DNA of 64,000 nucleotides from Chthoniobacteraceae bacterium (GTDB lineage: Bacteria; Verrucomicrobiota; Verrucomicrobiia; Chthoniobacterales; Chthoniobacteraceae), in assembly GCA_947449735.1 (NCBI GenBank), contig CANFTB010000022.1:1-64000 (forward strand), in the 5' to 3' direction. Numbering within the stretch: position 1 is the first letter of the stretch; each line of letters begins with the position of its first letter. Both the position numbers and the translations under genes were made by a program. This document shows positions 7,632-15,599 of this stretch, one piece after another. A model generated the notes under the pieces. That model was not told the DNA's origin. It saw only the letters and a program-made list of their open reading frames with translations, and did no database searches.

Positions 7632-9170
7632 ATGGAAAAACCTTCCTCTCCCGCGCAAAACCCTCCCGAAAAAAAGGCTTCACGCCCCATTCGAAGGATG
7701 GCCATCGGGCTGAACGTAGCCGCTCAAGCCCTGCTCTTTGCGGCCATCATCGCGCTGGTCAATTACATCAACTTTCGACACTTCAAACGCTGGGACTTCT
7801 CTCGAAACCAGAAGTACGCGCTGGCGCCACTGACCAAAAACCTCCTGTCTGGACTCAAAAAGCCCGTCACTGCCATTGTTTTCTTCCCGAGCTACCAAGT
7901 GATCGCTCCAGACGTCGTCTCGCTCCTGCGCGAGTACGAATATGCCTCGGACCGCAAAATTTCCGTCGAGGTCGTAGATCCCTACCGAAACCTGCTCCGG
8001 GCCAAGGAGCTTTCAGAAAAGTACAAGTTCGGGGCTGATGACAACATCGTCATCCTTGGCTACGAAGGCAGGTCAAAGTTTGTGAATGCAAGCGACATGA
8101 CGGTGGTGGAGAACTCCGGCTCAATGCTGGGACAGGGACCAACCATCCGTGCCTTCAAGGGAGAGGAGGCGCTCACTTCCGCGCTGCTGGAAATCACGGA
8201 GGAGAAACAAAGCAAGCTCCAGTTCCTTTCAGGCCACGGCGAAGCCTCCCCTGTTGCACAGGATCATTCAGGCATCAAAGCCTTCATCGACAGACAAAAC
8301 ATGAAGGCCGAAATCCTCAATCTGAACAATGTCGATGCCGTTCCGGAGGACACCTCCGCGATCGTTTTACTGGGCCCGAAGGCCGACCTCTCGGAGCGCG
8401 AGATCAAACTTCTCTCCGATTACTGGACTTCCCGCAACGGCCGCATGTTTCTGGCACTGCCCGGAAACGTGAAGACGCCCCGGCTCGCGGCCTGGCTTGC
8501 AAGCCTCGGAGTCAACCTGCACCAGGATGTCGTTTTAAAGTCCGGCACCAAGCTCGTCCTCCAGGGGGGCCAGCCCGTGCTCCGCTCCGGAATCGACAGC
8601 ACCGCCGTGGGCTTCACCCCACCCCTTGCCAAACCTGTGCTCAAGGACGTTGCCGGCTTGGATTTGAAGCTGGCGGGGCTCACACAATCGCTTTCCGTGG
8701 ATTCAGCGAAAGCCGCCGCGGACAAAATCCGCTCCACCCTTTTGGTCACGACTAGCGCGGACTATTGGGGAAAAACCGAATACGCCGCTGGAGACTTGGA
8801 GACTGCCTCCAAGGACCCGCAGAAAGACCGTTCCGGGCCACTCACGCTTGCGCTGGCGCTGGAGCGTGGAGGCATTCAAGACCCTCGGGTCAAAGTGGAA
8901 ACTGGGAGGATGATTCTCACTGGAAACTCAGGCTTTCTTTCAAACGACGGACTGCGCGCTTCAGAGGTCGGCCTCGACTTCGCAGTCAATTCGCTGAACT
9001 GGCTCATCAACCGCGAGCAGCTCGCTGGGATCCCCCCGAAGGCGAAGCAGGCGCTGAGCCTCAGTCTGAACGAAAACCAGATGGGGAGCCTCGCCCTGGC
9101 GGTCATGGGCATCATTCCCGGCCTTGCCGCTGTCATCGGTCTTGGCGTGTGGTGGAGCCGGCGAAATTAG
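7632..9170 (+). CDS. GldG-family ABC-associated protein
   Basis: The 512-residue protein has one N-terminal membrane segment (about residues 27-48) and one near the C-terminus (about 487-507), with a large periplasmic region between. It carries GldG/IflA-like features: FSRNQKYALAPLTKNLLSGL, then VEVVDPYRN, FLSGHGEASP and a LSDYWTSRNGRMFLALPG region typical of ABC-type uncharacterised transport domains. It lies 19 bp after the permease gene. In relatives GldG forms part of the same exporter complex. The periplasmic part may contact the DUF4340 product encoded next. Confidence 0.85.
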   Translation: MEKPSSPAQNPPEKKASRPIRRMAIGLNVAAQALLFAAIIALVNYINFRHFKRWDFSRNQKYALAPLTKNLLSGLKKPVTAIVFFPSYQVIAPDVVSLLREYEYASDRKISVEVVDPYRNLLRAKELSEKYKFGADDNIVILGYEGRSKFVNASDMTVVENSGSMLGQGPTIRAFKGEEALTSALLEITEEKQSKLQFLSGHGEASPVAQDHSGIKAFIDRQNMKAEILNLNNVDAVPEDTSAIVLLGPKADLSEREIKLLSDYWTSRNGRMFLALPGNVKTPRLAAWLASLGVNLHQDVVLKSGTKLVLQGGQPVLRSGIDSTAVGFTPPLAKPVLKDVAGLDLKLAGLTQSLSVDSAKAAADKIRSTLLVTTSADYWGKTEYAAGDLETASKDPQKDRSGPLTLALALERGGIQDPRVKVETGRMILTGNSGFLSNDGLRASEVGLDFAVNSLNWLINREQLAGIPPKAKQALSLSLNENQMGSLALAVMGIIPGLAAVIGLGVWWSRRN

Positions 9171-9246
9171 GAGTGGCCACCGCCTTGGAAAACCGAGCCG
9201 TACCTTCCCCTGGCATTTCCCAAAGCAACACAGCGCCCCAGCATTC

Positions 9247-11055
9247 ATGAAACCCCGTAACACCCTGTTGCTCGCCATCATCTTTGGAGGTCTCCTCGCC
9301 TACGTATGGTTTGTGGAAAGCCGCCAAAGCTCCACCCGCGAGCGAGAACAAACTTCGAAAAGGGTTCTCAGTTTCGAGCGGGAAAAAATCAACTCCCTGA
9401 GCGTACGAAACGACAGCTCGCGGATGGAATTTTCCAAAAAGGAAGGCGTCTGGACAATGACTCAGCCGCTCCAAGACCGGGCGGACACTGCGGCCGTCGA
9501 GCAGTTGCTGGAGCTGCTCGAATTCCTCCAACACGACTCGAGGATCGAACCGAACAAACAGACCGAGGCGGCGCAGCTGAAGGAGTTTGGCCTCGCGGAA
9601 TCCGCTCTCGCAATCACTCTTGGCAGTGAGAGCGGAAAACATCTCGAGCTGTTATTCGGAAAGGACAGCGCCGTGGAAGGCAAAGTTTACGTGCGTGTTC
9701 AGGGGAAGTCTCCCGTGTATGTCGTTCGAGATGCGTTGCGCAAAGAGCTGACGCAAACGCCCGACCGTTTTCGGGACCACAGGCTATCGGCAACCTCCGT
9801 TCAAGCGGTGCAAAAGCTTGCGATCCAGACCGTCGAGGGCGAGATCGAGTTGGAACATAGAAACCAGCACTGGGACATCCTACGTCCCCTGCGCGCGCGC
9901 GCCGCGGATGCGCGTGTAAACGACCTTGTGGCTGCAGTCCTGACGGCGCGCGTCGACCAGTTTTTCGGCGAAAAACCCACTCCTGAGCAGGGGTTTGCTG
10001 AACCGAGGGCAACGCTTTCGCTTCAGCTCGAGGGTCAAAAGGAGGCGGTCGTCCTTCTCGTGGGAGCCGCACCGGCGGGAGAGAACAACAAGGACAAATC
10101 TTACACCAAGTTTTCCTCCCGGGCCGCCGTGACACTCGTCTCGAACTCCGCGCTGAACCCCCTACTCAAAGCGCGCCCGAACGACCTGCGCGACCGGAAG
10201 CTGATACGAGTTGAAGAGGACATCGTGGACCGGATCAGCATCGAAGCAGAAGGCCGTCCGACCCTCATTTTGGCGCGCAAGGGCGAGGGCTGGGTGCGCA
10301 AGGAGGGTGAAAGCGAATCGCCTGTCCGAGAGGGCCTCGCAAATGCACTGCTTAAAAACCTCCAGGGGGCAGAGGCTGTTAAATTCGTGTCAGACATCGC
10401 CGCGGACCTGGGCAAGTACGGTCTCGCCCAGCCCCGCCTCAAGGTGCGTCTGTCCTCCTACTCCAGCGAAAACACGGCTGAAACCCGGGCCGGAGAAAAG
10501 CCCATTGTGACGCTGCTGCTGGGGATGGAGGAGGGTGGCGAGATCTATGCGAAGCTTGAAGAAGAGCCCTTTATCGTTTCGGTTTCGAAGTCGCTTTTTG
10601 AATCCATTCCGAAAGACCTCTCCTCTCTGGAGCCGCTTCCCGCGGCAGAGGCAGTTCAAGCCTTTGCACCGGAACAAGTCGTCAGGATCGAAACATCGAG
10701 CGGCGCGGGCAACGTGTTGAATTTGGAAAAATCCGACGGGGCGTGGAAAGTATCAGGCGGCGCGGCACCAGCAGACGCCGCAGCGGTGGACTCACTGCTC
10801 AAACACCTGGCGGACTTGAAGGCTTCTCACAAGGAAGTCACCTCTGCAGAGCAGCCGCCAAAGAACGACAAGACGGTGGTTGAAGTAAAACTCGTCCTGC
10901 AGTCCGAGGGCAAAGCCAGTGAAATCCGGTACTCCGTGGGCGCACGGGATCGGGACGGATTTTTTCAGACCACAGTAAGCGGCAAGACAGGAGTGTATCT
11001 CCTGCGTCCGGCGGACAGAGAAGCACTGCTGAAGAAACTGGTCTCCGCCCCGTAG
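9247..11055 (+). CDS. DUF4340 domain protein, partner of the Gld-type ABC system
   Basis: The 602-residue product starts at ATG 9247, which places a signal anchor (TLLLAIIFGGLLAYVWFV) directly at the N-terminus; an open frame runs further upstream but overlaps gldG. The rest is a series of DUF4340-type repeats with the pattern W.. QPL..RAD...V..LL..L and short strands such as LELLFGKDS and VTLLLGMEEG. DUF4340 proteins usually follow GldG genes in this order in Verrucomicrobiota, Planctomycetota and Myxococcota. The molecular role is unknown. It is anchored in the inner membrane and faces the periplasm by prediction. It ends 71 bp before the convergent purM. Confidence 0.85.
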   Translation: MKPRNTLLLAIIFGGLLAYVWFVESRQSSTREREQTSKRVLSFEREKINSLSVRNDSSRMEFSKKEGVWTMTQPLQDRADTAAVEQLLELLEFLQHDSRIEPNKQTEAAQLKEFGLAESALAITLGSESGKHLELLFGKDSAVEGKVYVRVQGKSPVYVVRDALRKELTQTPDRFRDHRLSATSVQAVQKLAIQTVEGEIELEHRNQHWDILRPLRARAADARVNDLVAAVLTARVDQFFGEKPTPEQGFAEPRATLSLQLEGQKEAVVLLVGAAPAGENNKDKSYTKFSSRAAVTLVSNSALNPLLKARPNDLRDRKLIRVEEDIVDRISIEAEGRPTLILARKGEGWVRKEGESESPVREGLANALLKNLQGAEAVKFVSDIAADLGKYGLAQPRLKVRLSSYSSENTAETRAGEKPIVTLLLGMEEGGEIYAKLEEEPFIVSVSKSLFESIPKDLSSLEPLPAAEAVQAFAPEQVVRIETSSGAGNVLNLEKSDGAWKVSGGAAPADAAAVDSLLKHLADLKASHKEVTSAEQPPKNDKTVVEVKLVLQSEGKASEIRYSVGARDRDGFFQTTVSGKTGVYLLRPADREALLKKLVSAP

Positions 11056-11126
11056 ACTTCACCTCCGGAGCTTTTTCAAAACCGTCGAGGAAGTAAAACC
11101 GCTCCCAAACGGAACGAGGCTCCGCG

Positions 11127-12179
11127 TCAGTCGAAGGACAGGCGCGTGACCCCGGTTCCCTTTTCGATGCGGCCAATCACACGGGCCTTCAACTCGGCGG
11201 CAACGGTTCCGGCATCCTTCTCACGAACGACAACAGCCATGCCGATGCCCATGTTGAAGACCTGATACATCTCCTCGGCTTCGACTTTGCCGCCCGACTG
11301 GATGAGATTGAAAATCGCGGGAACCTTCCAAGCCGAAGTGTGAATCACTGCATCACAGTCGGCAGGTAACACGCGGGGGAGGTTGTCGACGAGACCGCCG
11401 CCGGTGATGTGAGCCAGTCCCTTGACGAGGCCCGGCTTGAGGGCGGCGAGAGCGGGCTGGTAGTTCTTGTGCACGCGGAGCAACTCCTCGCCGAGGGTTT
11501 TGAGCAGACCCGCCGGTTTGGAGGAGAGCTTGAGCCCCATCTTGTCCAGCAGGACCTTCCTGGCGAGAGAATAGCCGTTCGTGTGGAGGCCGTTCGAGGG
11601 CATTCCGAGGATGCGATCTCCTTTCCTTATCTTGCTTCCATCCAGTAGTTTCGGACGGTCAACCACGCCGACGATCGTGCCGGCCAGGTCGTACTCGCCA
11701 CGCTGGTACATGCCGGGCATCTGCGCGGTTTCGCCGCCGACAAGGGCGCATCCACCTTCCCTGCATGCCTTTGAAAAGCCCTTCAAAATCTGTTCGAAAA
11801 CGGCGGGCTCGAGGCGCTCGGCTCCGATGTAATCCAAGAAAAACAACGGCTTGGCGCCGATGACTGCGATGTCGTTGATGCAGTGGTTCACCAGATCCTG
11901 CCCGATGGTGTCGTGCTTGTCCGTGGCGAAGGCCAGCTTCAGCTTGGTGCCGACGCCGTCGACGCTGGACACCAGCACGGGGTCCTTGAACCGGCGGAAA
12001 TCCGGCCGGAACAGCCCTCCGAAGCCGCCGATCTTGCCCAGGACCTCCGGACCGTGGGTGTCCTTGACCATGCCGTGGATCCGGCTTTTCACTAGGTTGC
12101 CTAGGTCCACATCAACGCCTGCGGCGGCGTATGCTTTCTTGCGGGGAGCGTGGGAGGGAGTGGCGGGTTTCCGGGACAT
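11127..12179 (-). CDS. purM: Phosphoribosylformylglycinamidine cyclo-ligase (AIR synthetase)
   Basis: The 350-residue enzyme closes FGAM to AIR with ATP, step 5 of purine synthesis. Visible family features are AYAAAGVDVDLGNLV near the N-terminus, DGVGTKLKLAF, NDIAVIGAKPLFFLDYI, the GGETAQMPGMY loop and HITGGGLVDNLPRVLP. The length is normal. It starts 6 bp after the stop of purF and is surely cotranscribed with it. No Shine-Dalgarno motif precedes the ATG. Confidence 0.96.
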   Translation of the reverse strand: MSRKPATPSHAPRKKAYAAAGVDVDLGNLVKSRIHGMVKDTHGPEVLGKIGGFGGLFRPDFRRFKDPVLVSSVDGVGTKLKLAFATDKHDTIGQDLVNHCINDIAVIGAKPLFFLDYIGAERLEPAVFEQILKGFSKACREGGCALVGGETAQMPGMYQRGEYDLAGTIVGVVDRPKLLDGSKIRKGDRILGMPSNGLHTNGYSLARKVLLDKMGLKLSSKPAGLLKTLGEELLRVHKNYQPALAALKPGLVKGLAHITGGGLVDNLPRVLPADCDAVIHTSAWKVPAIFNLIQSGGKVEAEEMYQVFNMGIGMAVVVREKDAGTVAAELKARVIGRIEKGTGVTRLSFD

Positions 12180-12185
12180 GGAGAG

Positions 12186-13643
12186 TCAGGGTTTGCGTGG
12201 AAAAAGGGCGGGGCTGGAGGGCTGCGAGCCGAGCAGGTTGGGCCGGTTGCCGCGCCGCTCCATGATGTGCTTGTCCAAGTTTGGATCGACGGGCACCGGA
12301 TAGTCGCCGTTGAAGCAGGCGAGACAGAACTGGTTCTGTTTTTGACCGGTGGCACGGACCATCGACGGCACGTCAAGGTAGCCGATCGAATCAGCTCCCA
12401 AGTAGTCTCGGATCTGGTCCAGCGTCGACTGGTTGGCGAGGAGCTTTTCAGGATCCGGAAAATCGATTCCGTAATGGCAGGAGAAGCGGTGGGGCGGGCA
12501 CGAAATGCGCATGTGCACCTCGGCCGCACCCGCCTCGCGCAGGTTCACGACGCGGGCCCGGGCGGTGGTGCCGCGGACGATGGAATCGTCGACCACAACG
12601 ACGCGCTTGCCAGCGACCGCCTCCTTGATGAGGTTCAGCTTCACCCGCACGTTAAAGTCGCGGATCAGCTGGCTGGGCTGGAGAAAAGTCCTTCCGATGT
12701 AATGGTTGCGGACGAAGGCGTGACTGTAAGGGATCCCCAGCTCTTCGGCGAATCCGAGCGCCGCGTAGTTGCCGGAATCGGGAACCGGGACGACGACATC
12801 CGCCTCGGCCGGGTGCAGACGGGCGAGTTCGCGGCCCATCTCCGTGCGGACACGCGCGACGTTGATGTCGGAGATATTGGAGTCGGGCCTCGCAAAATAA
12901 ACGTATTCGAAGATGCAGAACGCCCTGCGCTCCTGCTGGAAGGGCCATTCTGAACGCACTCCAGTTTCGTCGATGATCACGACTTCGCCGGGCTCCACTT
13001 CTCGCACAAACTCCGCGTGGATGAGGTCGAACGCGCAGGTTTCGCTCGAGAGCACCCAGGCGCCGTCGAGCTTGCCGAGCGAGAGCGGCCGGAAGCCAAA
13101 CGGGTCGCGGACGCCGATCACCTCGCGTTCGCTCATCATCACAAGCGAGAACGCGCCCTGCACCTTGCGGAGGGCGGCGAAGACGCCGTCGGGTTCAGCC
13201 GGTTGTGCAAGCAGGTGGAGGATGACCTCGCTGTCGACCGTCGTTTGAAAAATGGATCCTCTTTCCTCGAGCTCCTCACGCAGCAGCGCCGCGTTTACCA
13301 GGTTGCCGTTGTGTCCAATCGCAATCTGACCGCGGGCGGTGTTGACGACGAAAGGCTGCGCATTGACCAGATTGCTGGAGCCGGTCGTGGAGTAACGCAC
13401 GTGGCCGACGGCCCGCGAACCCTTGAGGCGGTCGAGCTCTCCCGGGTTGAAGGCTTGGGAGACCAGGCCCATGCTGACGTGCCTCTGGAAGGGGCTGTTA
13501 GGGCCCTCGGCCGTGACGATCCCGGCGCTCTCCTGGCCGCGATGCTGGAGGGCATACAGGCCGTAGTAAGTCAGGGTGGCTGCGTTAGGATGTCCAAACA
13601 CGGCAAAGACGCCGCATTCGTGGGTAGGTTTGTGGTGTTTCAC
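12186..13643 (-). CDS. purF: Amidophosphoribosyltransferase
   Basis: First committed enzyme of purine synthesis: it transfers glutamine amide nitrogen to PRPP. The open frame extends to 13952, but the GTG at 13643 gives VKHHKPTHE followed by CGVFAVFGHP. This places the Ntn-type nucleophile as Cys10 after a nine-residue propeptide, as in Bacillus-type PurF, and yields 485 residues. The PRPP loop is VVVVDDSIVRGTT. The C-terminal CLACFNGDYPVP suggests a Bacillus-type 4Fe-4S ligand set. The earlier start would overlap the upstream membrane protein gene by more than 200 bp. purM follows after 6 bp. Confidence 0.93.
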   Translation of the reverse strand: MKHHKPTHECGVFAVFGHPNAATLTYYGLYALQHRGQESAGIVTAEGPNSPFQRHVSMGLVSQAFNPGELDRLKGSRAVGHVRYSTTGSSNLVNAQPFVVNTARGQIAIGHNGNLVNAALLREELEERGSIFQTTVDSEVILHLLAQPAEPDGVFAALRKVQGAFSLVMMSEREVIGVRDPFGFRPLSLGKLDGAWVLSSETCAFDLIHAEFVREVEPGEVVIIDETGVRSEWPFQQERRAFCIFEYVYFARPDSNISDINVARVRTEMGRELARLHPAEADVVVPVPDSGNYAALGFAEELGIPYSHAFVRNHYIGRTFLQPSQLIRDFNVRVKLNLIKEAVAGKRVVVVDDSIVRGTTARARVVNLREAGAAEVHMRISCPPHRFSCHYGIDFPDPEKLLANQSTLDQIRDYLGADSIGYLDVPSMVRATGQKQNQFCLACFNGDYPVPVDPNLDKHIMERRGNRPNLLGSQPSSPALFPRKP

Positions 13644-13740
13644 TAAGAGCAGGTGGAGGCACCAAGTTAGGAGGACGGCATCCTTCGTCAAGAACTGCGG
13701 ACTACCGATCTCAACGCCGCCCTGGTGCGGCCTCGCCAAG

Positions 13741-15171
13741 TCATCTGGGCAAAGGGAGTTCCTTGTTTCCCGCCGAGGGCCGCCCGGTGGCCGCGGCCGG
13801 GGGCGAATCCGGCGCGGCGCGCTTCCAGCCTTCCCGTTTCGCCACCAATTCGACCAATCGAATGGGCCAGTCCGGGGTTTCGAAAAAATCCGGACGCCGG
13901 CCGTCGAGGTCCTGGTAGGCTTCCAAGTAGGCTCGGTTTTCGGGAGAACCATCCACTCCGACAGCGGGATAGCGGCGGCGCGCCTCGGCGGTCGCCTGGC
14001 TCACTGCCTGCTCCTCGGCATCTGCGGGCCCGGGAGCTGCCTGGCCCTTCTGGGCCGGGGGTGTTTTGAATTCCTCGAAAGATCCCTTTGCCGGAGTCTG
14101 CGGACCGTCCAACGCGAGCTCCGAACCGGGCAGCGGGGCCGCGTTGGGTAAAGGCTTGAAGGCTTTTGGCTTCTGGTCCTCCCTCTTCCAGCCCTCCCGA
14201 AGCCCCACAATCTCAGCAAGATTTAGAGGCCACTTCGGATCCTTGAAGAAGTCGAACTTCCGGAGCCTCGTGAGCTCGTTGTAAGCCTCGAGGTAAACTG
14301 CGTTCTCCGGTGACCCCGGGTTTTGCAGTGCCGGATACCGGCGCACGGCCTCGTCTCTCGCCAAGCGCGTGGTCCGCTGGACGGGGTCCTCGTTCACAGG
14401 ACCTTCAGACTCCGGGATGGAAACCGGCGATGGCGGCGCGCTTTTGGCGCTTTGGGAATCCACCTCCGCCTTCTGTGCAGACGGCCCGCCCGCAACGCCG
14501 GAGGCATCGGCAGGGACAGAAACGACGCCCGGAGTACCGGTACTCGCGCCGGCGTTGCCCGAAGAGGCCGCGGGAACGGCGGAAGTTTGAGCAGGGAATC
14601 CATTTCCATTGCCCTGAGAGCCAACTCCCCCGGGGGAGGAGGAGCCTCCAACCGCCGGCTGGATGCGCCGGAAGTCCGCAAGAGTCTGCGCCCATTCGGA
14701 ACCGGCAACCATTAACCGCACGCAAATCGGCACGGCGAGGGTCAGCACCAGGCCGCAGGAAAGGAGGAGGAAAACTCCGTTTCGCTGGAGCAAAAGCCGG
14801 AACTGCATCCCTAAAAACAGGAGCAGACTCACGAGCGCCGCCGAGCAAATGGCCACAAAGGCCTCGCGGGGAGCGCACCAAAAGGCCGCGCCTCCCATGG
14901 GAACGGCGATTAAAACGGCCAGAACACCGAGGCCCAGATTACGGCCGGCCTCGCTGGCGCTACCCTTGAGCACGACCGGAGCCGCTGAAGTACGCGGGGC
15001 AGTGAGGGCTGCCGCAACAGCGCTCGTTGCCGGGTCGGAATCACCGGCGGATCCCCCGGCGACCGCAGGACCAGCGGCGGCAGTGCTGCCCAGGGGCCGG
15101 GCCTTCGCCAGGGCTGACGCGGGAACTTTGCTTCCTGCGGTGGGGGTGGGCTTTGGGTTTTGCGAACTCAC
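13741..15171 (-). CDS. Membrane protein with two copies of a 55-residue repeat, function unknown
   Basis: The 476-residue protein has three parts. Residues 1-70 are Ala/Ser/Pro-rich and probably disordered. About 78-155 contain three hydrophobic segments (LGVLAVLIAVPMGGAAFW, VAICSAALVSLLLFLGM, FLLLSCGLVLTLAVPICV). A Gly/Ser/Pro linker is then followed by two related segments, near 275-335 and 395-455. Each repeat reads RRYPA..., GSPEN..YLEAY.., DFF..P.WP..L.E.V..REGWKR. The conserved aromatic and acidic residues suggest a small folded domain, here named by its RRYPA start; I do not recognise a described family. It ends about 97 bp before the purF start and shares a divergent upstream region with gatC. 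Confidence 0.75.
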   Translation of the reverse strand: MSSQNPKPTPTAGSKVPASALAKARPLGSTAAAGPAVAGGSAGDSDPATSAVAAALTAPRTSAAPVVLKGSASEAGRNLGLGVLAVLIAVPMGGAAFWCAPREAFVAICSAALVSLLLFLGMQFRLLLQRNGVFLLLSCGLVLTLAVPICVRLMVAGSEWAQTLADFRRIQPAVGGSSSPGGVGSQGNGNGFPAQTSAVPAASSGNAGASTGTPGVVSVPADASGVAGGPSAQKAEVDSQSAKSAPPSPVSIPESEGPVNEDPVQRTTRLARDEAVRRYPALQNPGSPENAVYLEAYNELTRLRKFDFFKDPKWPLNLAEIVGLREGWKREDQKPKAFKPLPNAAPLPGSELALDGPQTPAKGSFEEFKTPPAQKGQAAPGPADAEEQAVSQATAEARRRYPAVGVDGSPENRAYLEAYQDLDGRRPDFFETPDWPIRLVELVAKREGWKRAAPDSPPAAATGRPSAGNKELPLPR

Positions 15172-15187
15172 GTCTCTAAAGAAAACG

Positions 15188-15242
15188 TTAACGGGCTGAA
15201 ATCAAAACAGATTTTTAAGAAGGTTGGTTTTAACGGCCTGAA
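15188..15242. promoter_or_regulatory. 13-bp direct repeat, possible operator between divergent genes
   Basis: TTAACGGGCTGAA at 15188-15200 recurs as TTAACGGCCTGAA at 15230-15242, one mismatch in 13. The start-to-start distance is 42 bp, close to four helical turns, so a dimer or two bound proteins would lie on the same DNA face. It sits between the divergent membrane-repeat gene and gatC. The binding protein is unknown. Confidence 0.4.
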
Positions 15243-15304
15243 GCACTGCCACGCATTAGGGGGTTGAAACGAGGCGGCCACCCCCTCTTTACTCTCCCCA
15301 TTCC

Positions 15305-15589
15305 ATGAGCGCCGAACTAAATGTCCGCCACACCGCCCAACTGGCCCGCCTCGAGCTGACCGACGCCGAGGCAGCGAAGTTTCAATCCCAGCTCAACCAA
15401 GTGCTTGGTTATGTCCGGAAGCTCGAGGAGGTGGACGTTTCCGGGGTGGAACCCACGGCCCACAGCAATCAGGTCCACAACGTGTTCCGGGAAGACGCCT
15501 CGCGCGAATGGTTCACCCCCGAGGTCGCCCTCTCCAACGCACCCAGGCAGGCCAACCAGCTGTTCATCGTCCCAAAGGTGCTCGAATAA
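15305..15589 (+). CDS. gatC: Aspartyl/glutamyl-tRNA amidotransferase subunit C
   Basis: The 94-residue subunit has the GatC pattern: VRHTAQLARLELTDAEAAKF, LNQVLGYVRKLEEVDVSGVEPTAHS and a C-terminal LFIVPKVLE. It clamps GatA to GatB in the transamidosome that converts Glu-tRNA(Gln) and Asp-tRNA(Asn) to the amidated forms. It lies 10 bp upstream of gatA. gatB is not in the window. Confidence 0.96.
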   Translation: MSAELNVRHTAQLARLELTDAEAAKFQSQLNQVLGYVRKLEEVDVSGVEPTAHSNQVHNVFREDASREWFTPEVALSNAPRQANQLFIVPKVLE

Positions 15590-15599
15590 CCCGCTCTCC

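Noticed and set aside
12150-12953. A 267-codon frame on the plus strand opposite purF
   Set aside because: It is an antisense shadow of the clear purF frame in high-GC DNA; the product has no recognisable motif.
13644-13952. N-terminal extension of purF to the upstream ATG
   Set aside because: It would place 112 residues before the catalytic Cys and overlap the upstream gene; the GTG at 13643 fits the propeptide rule.
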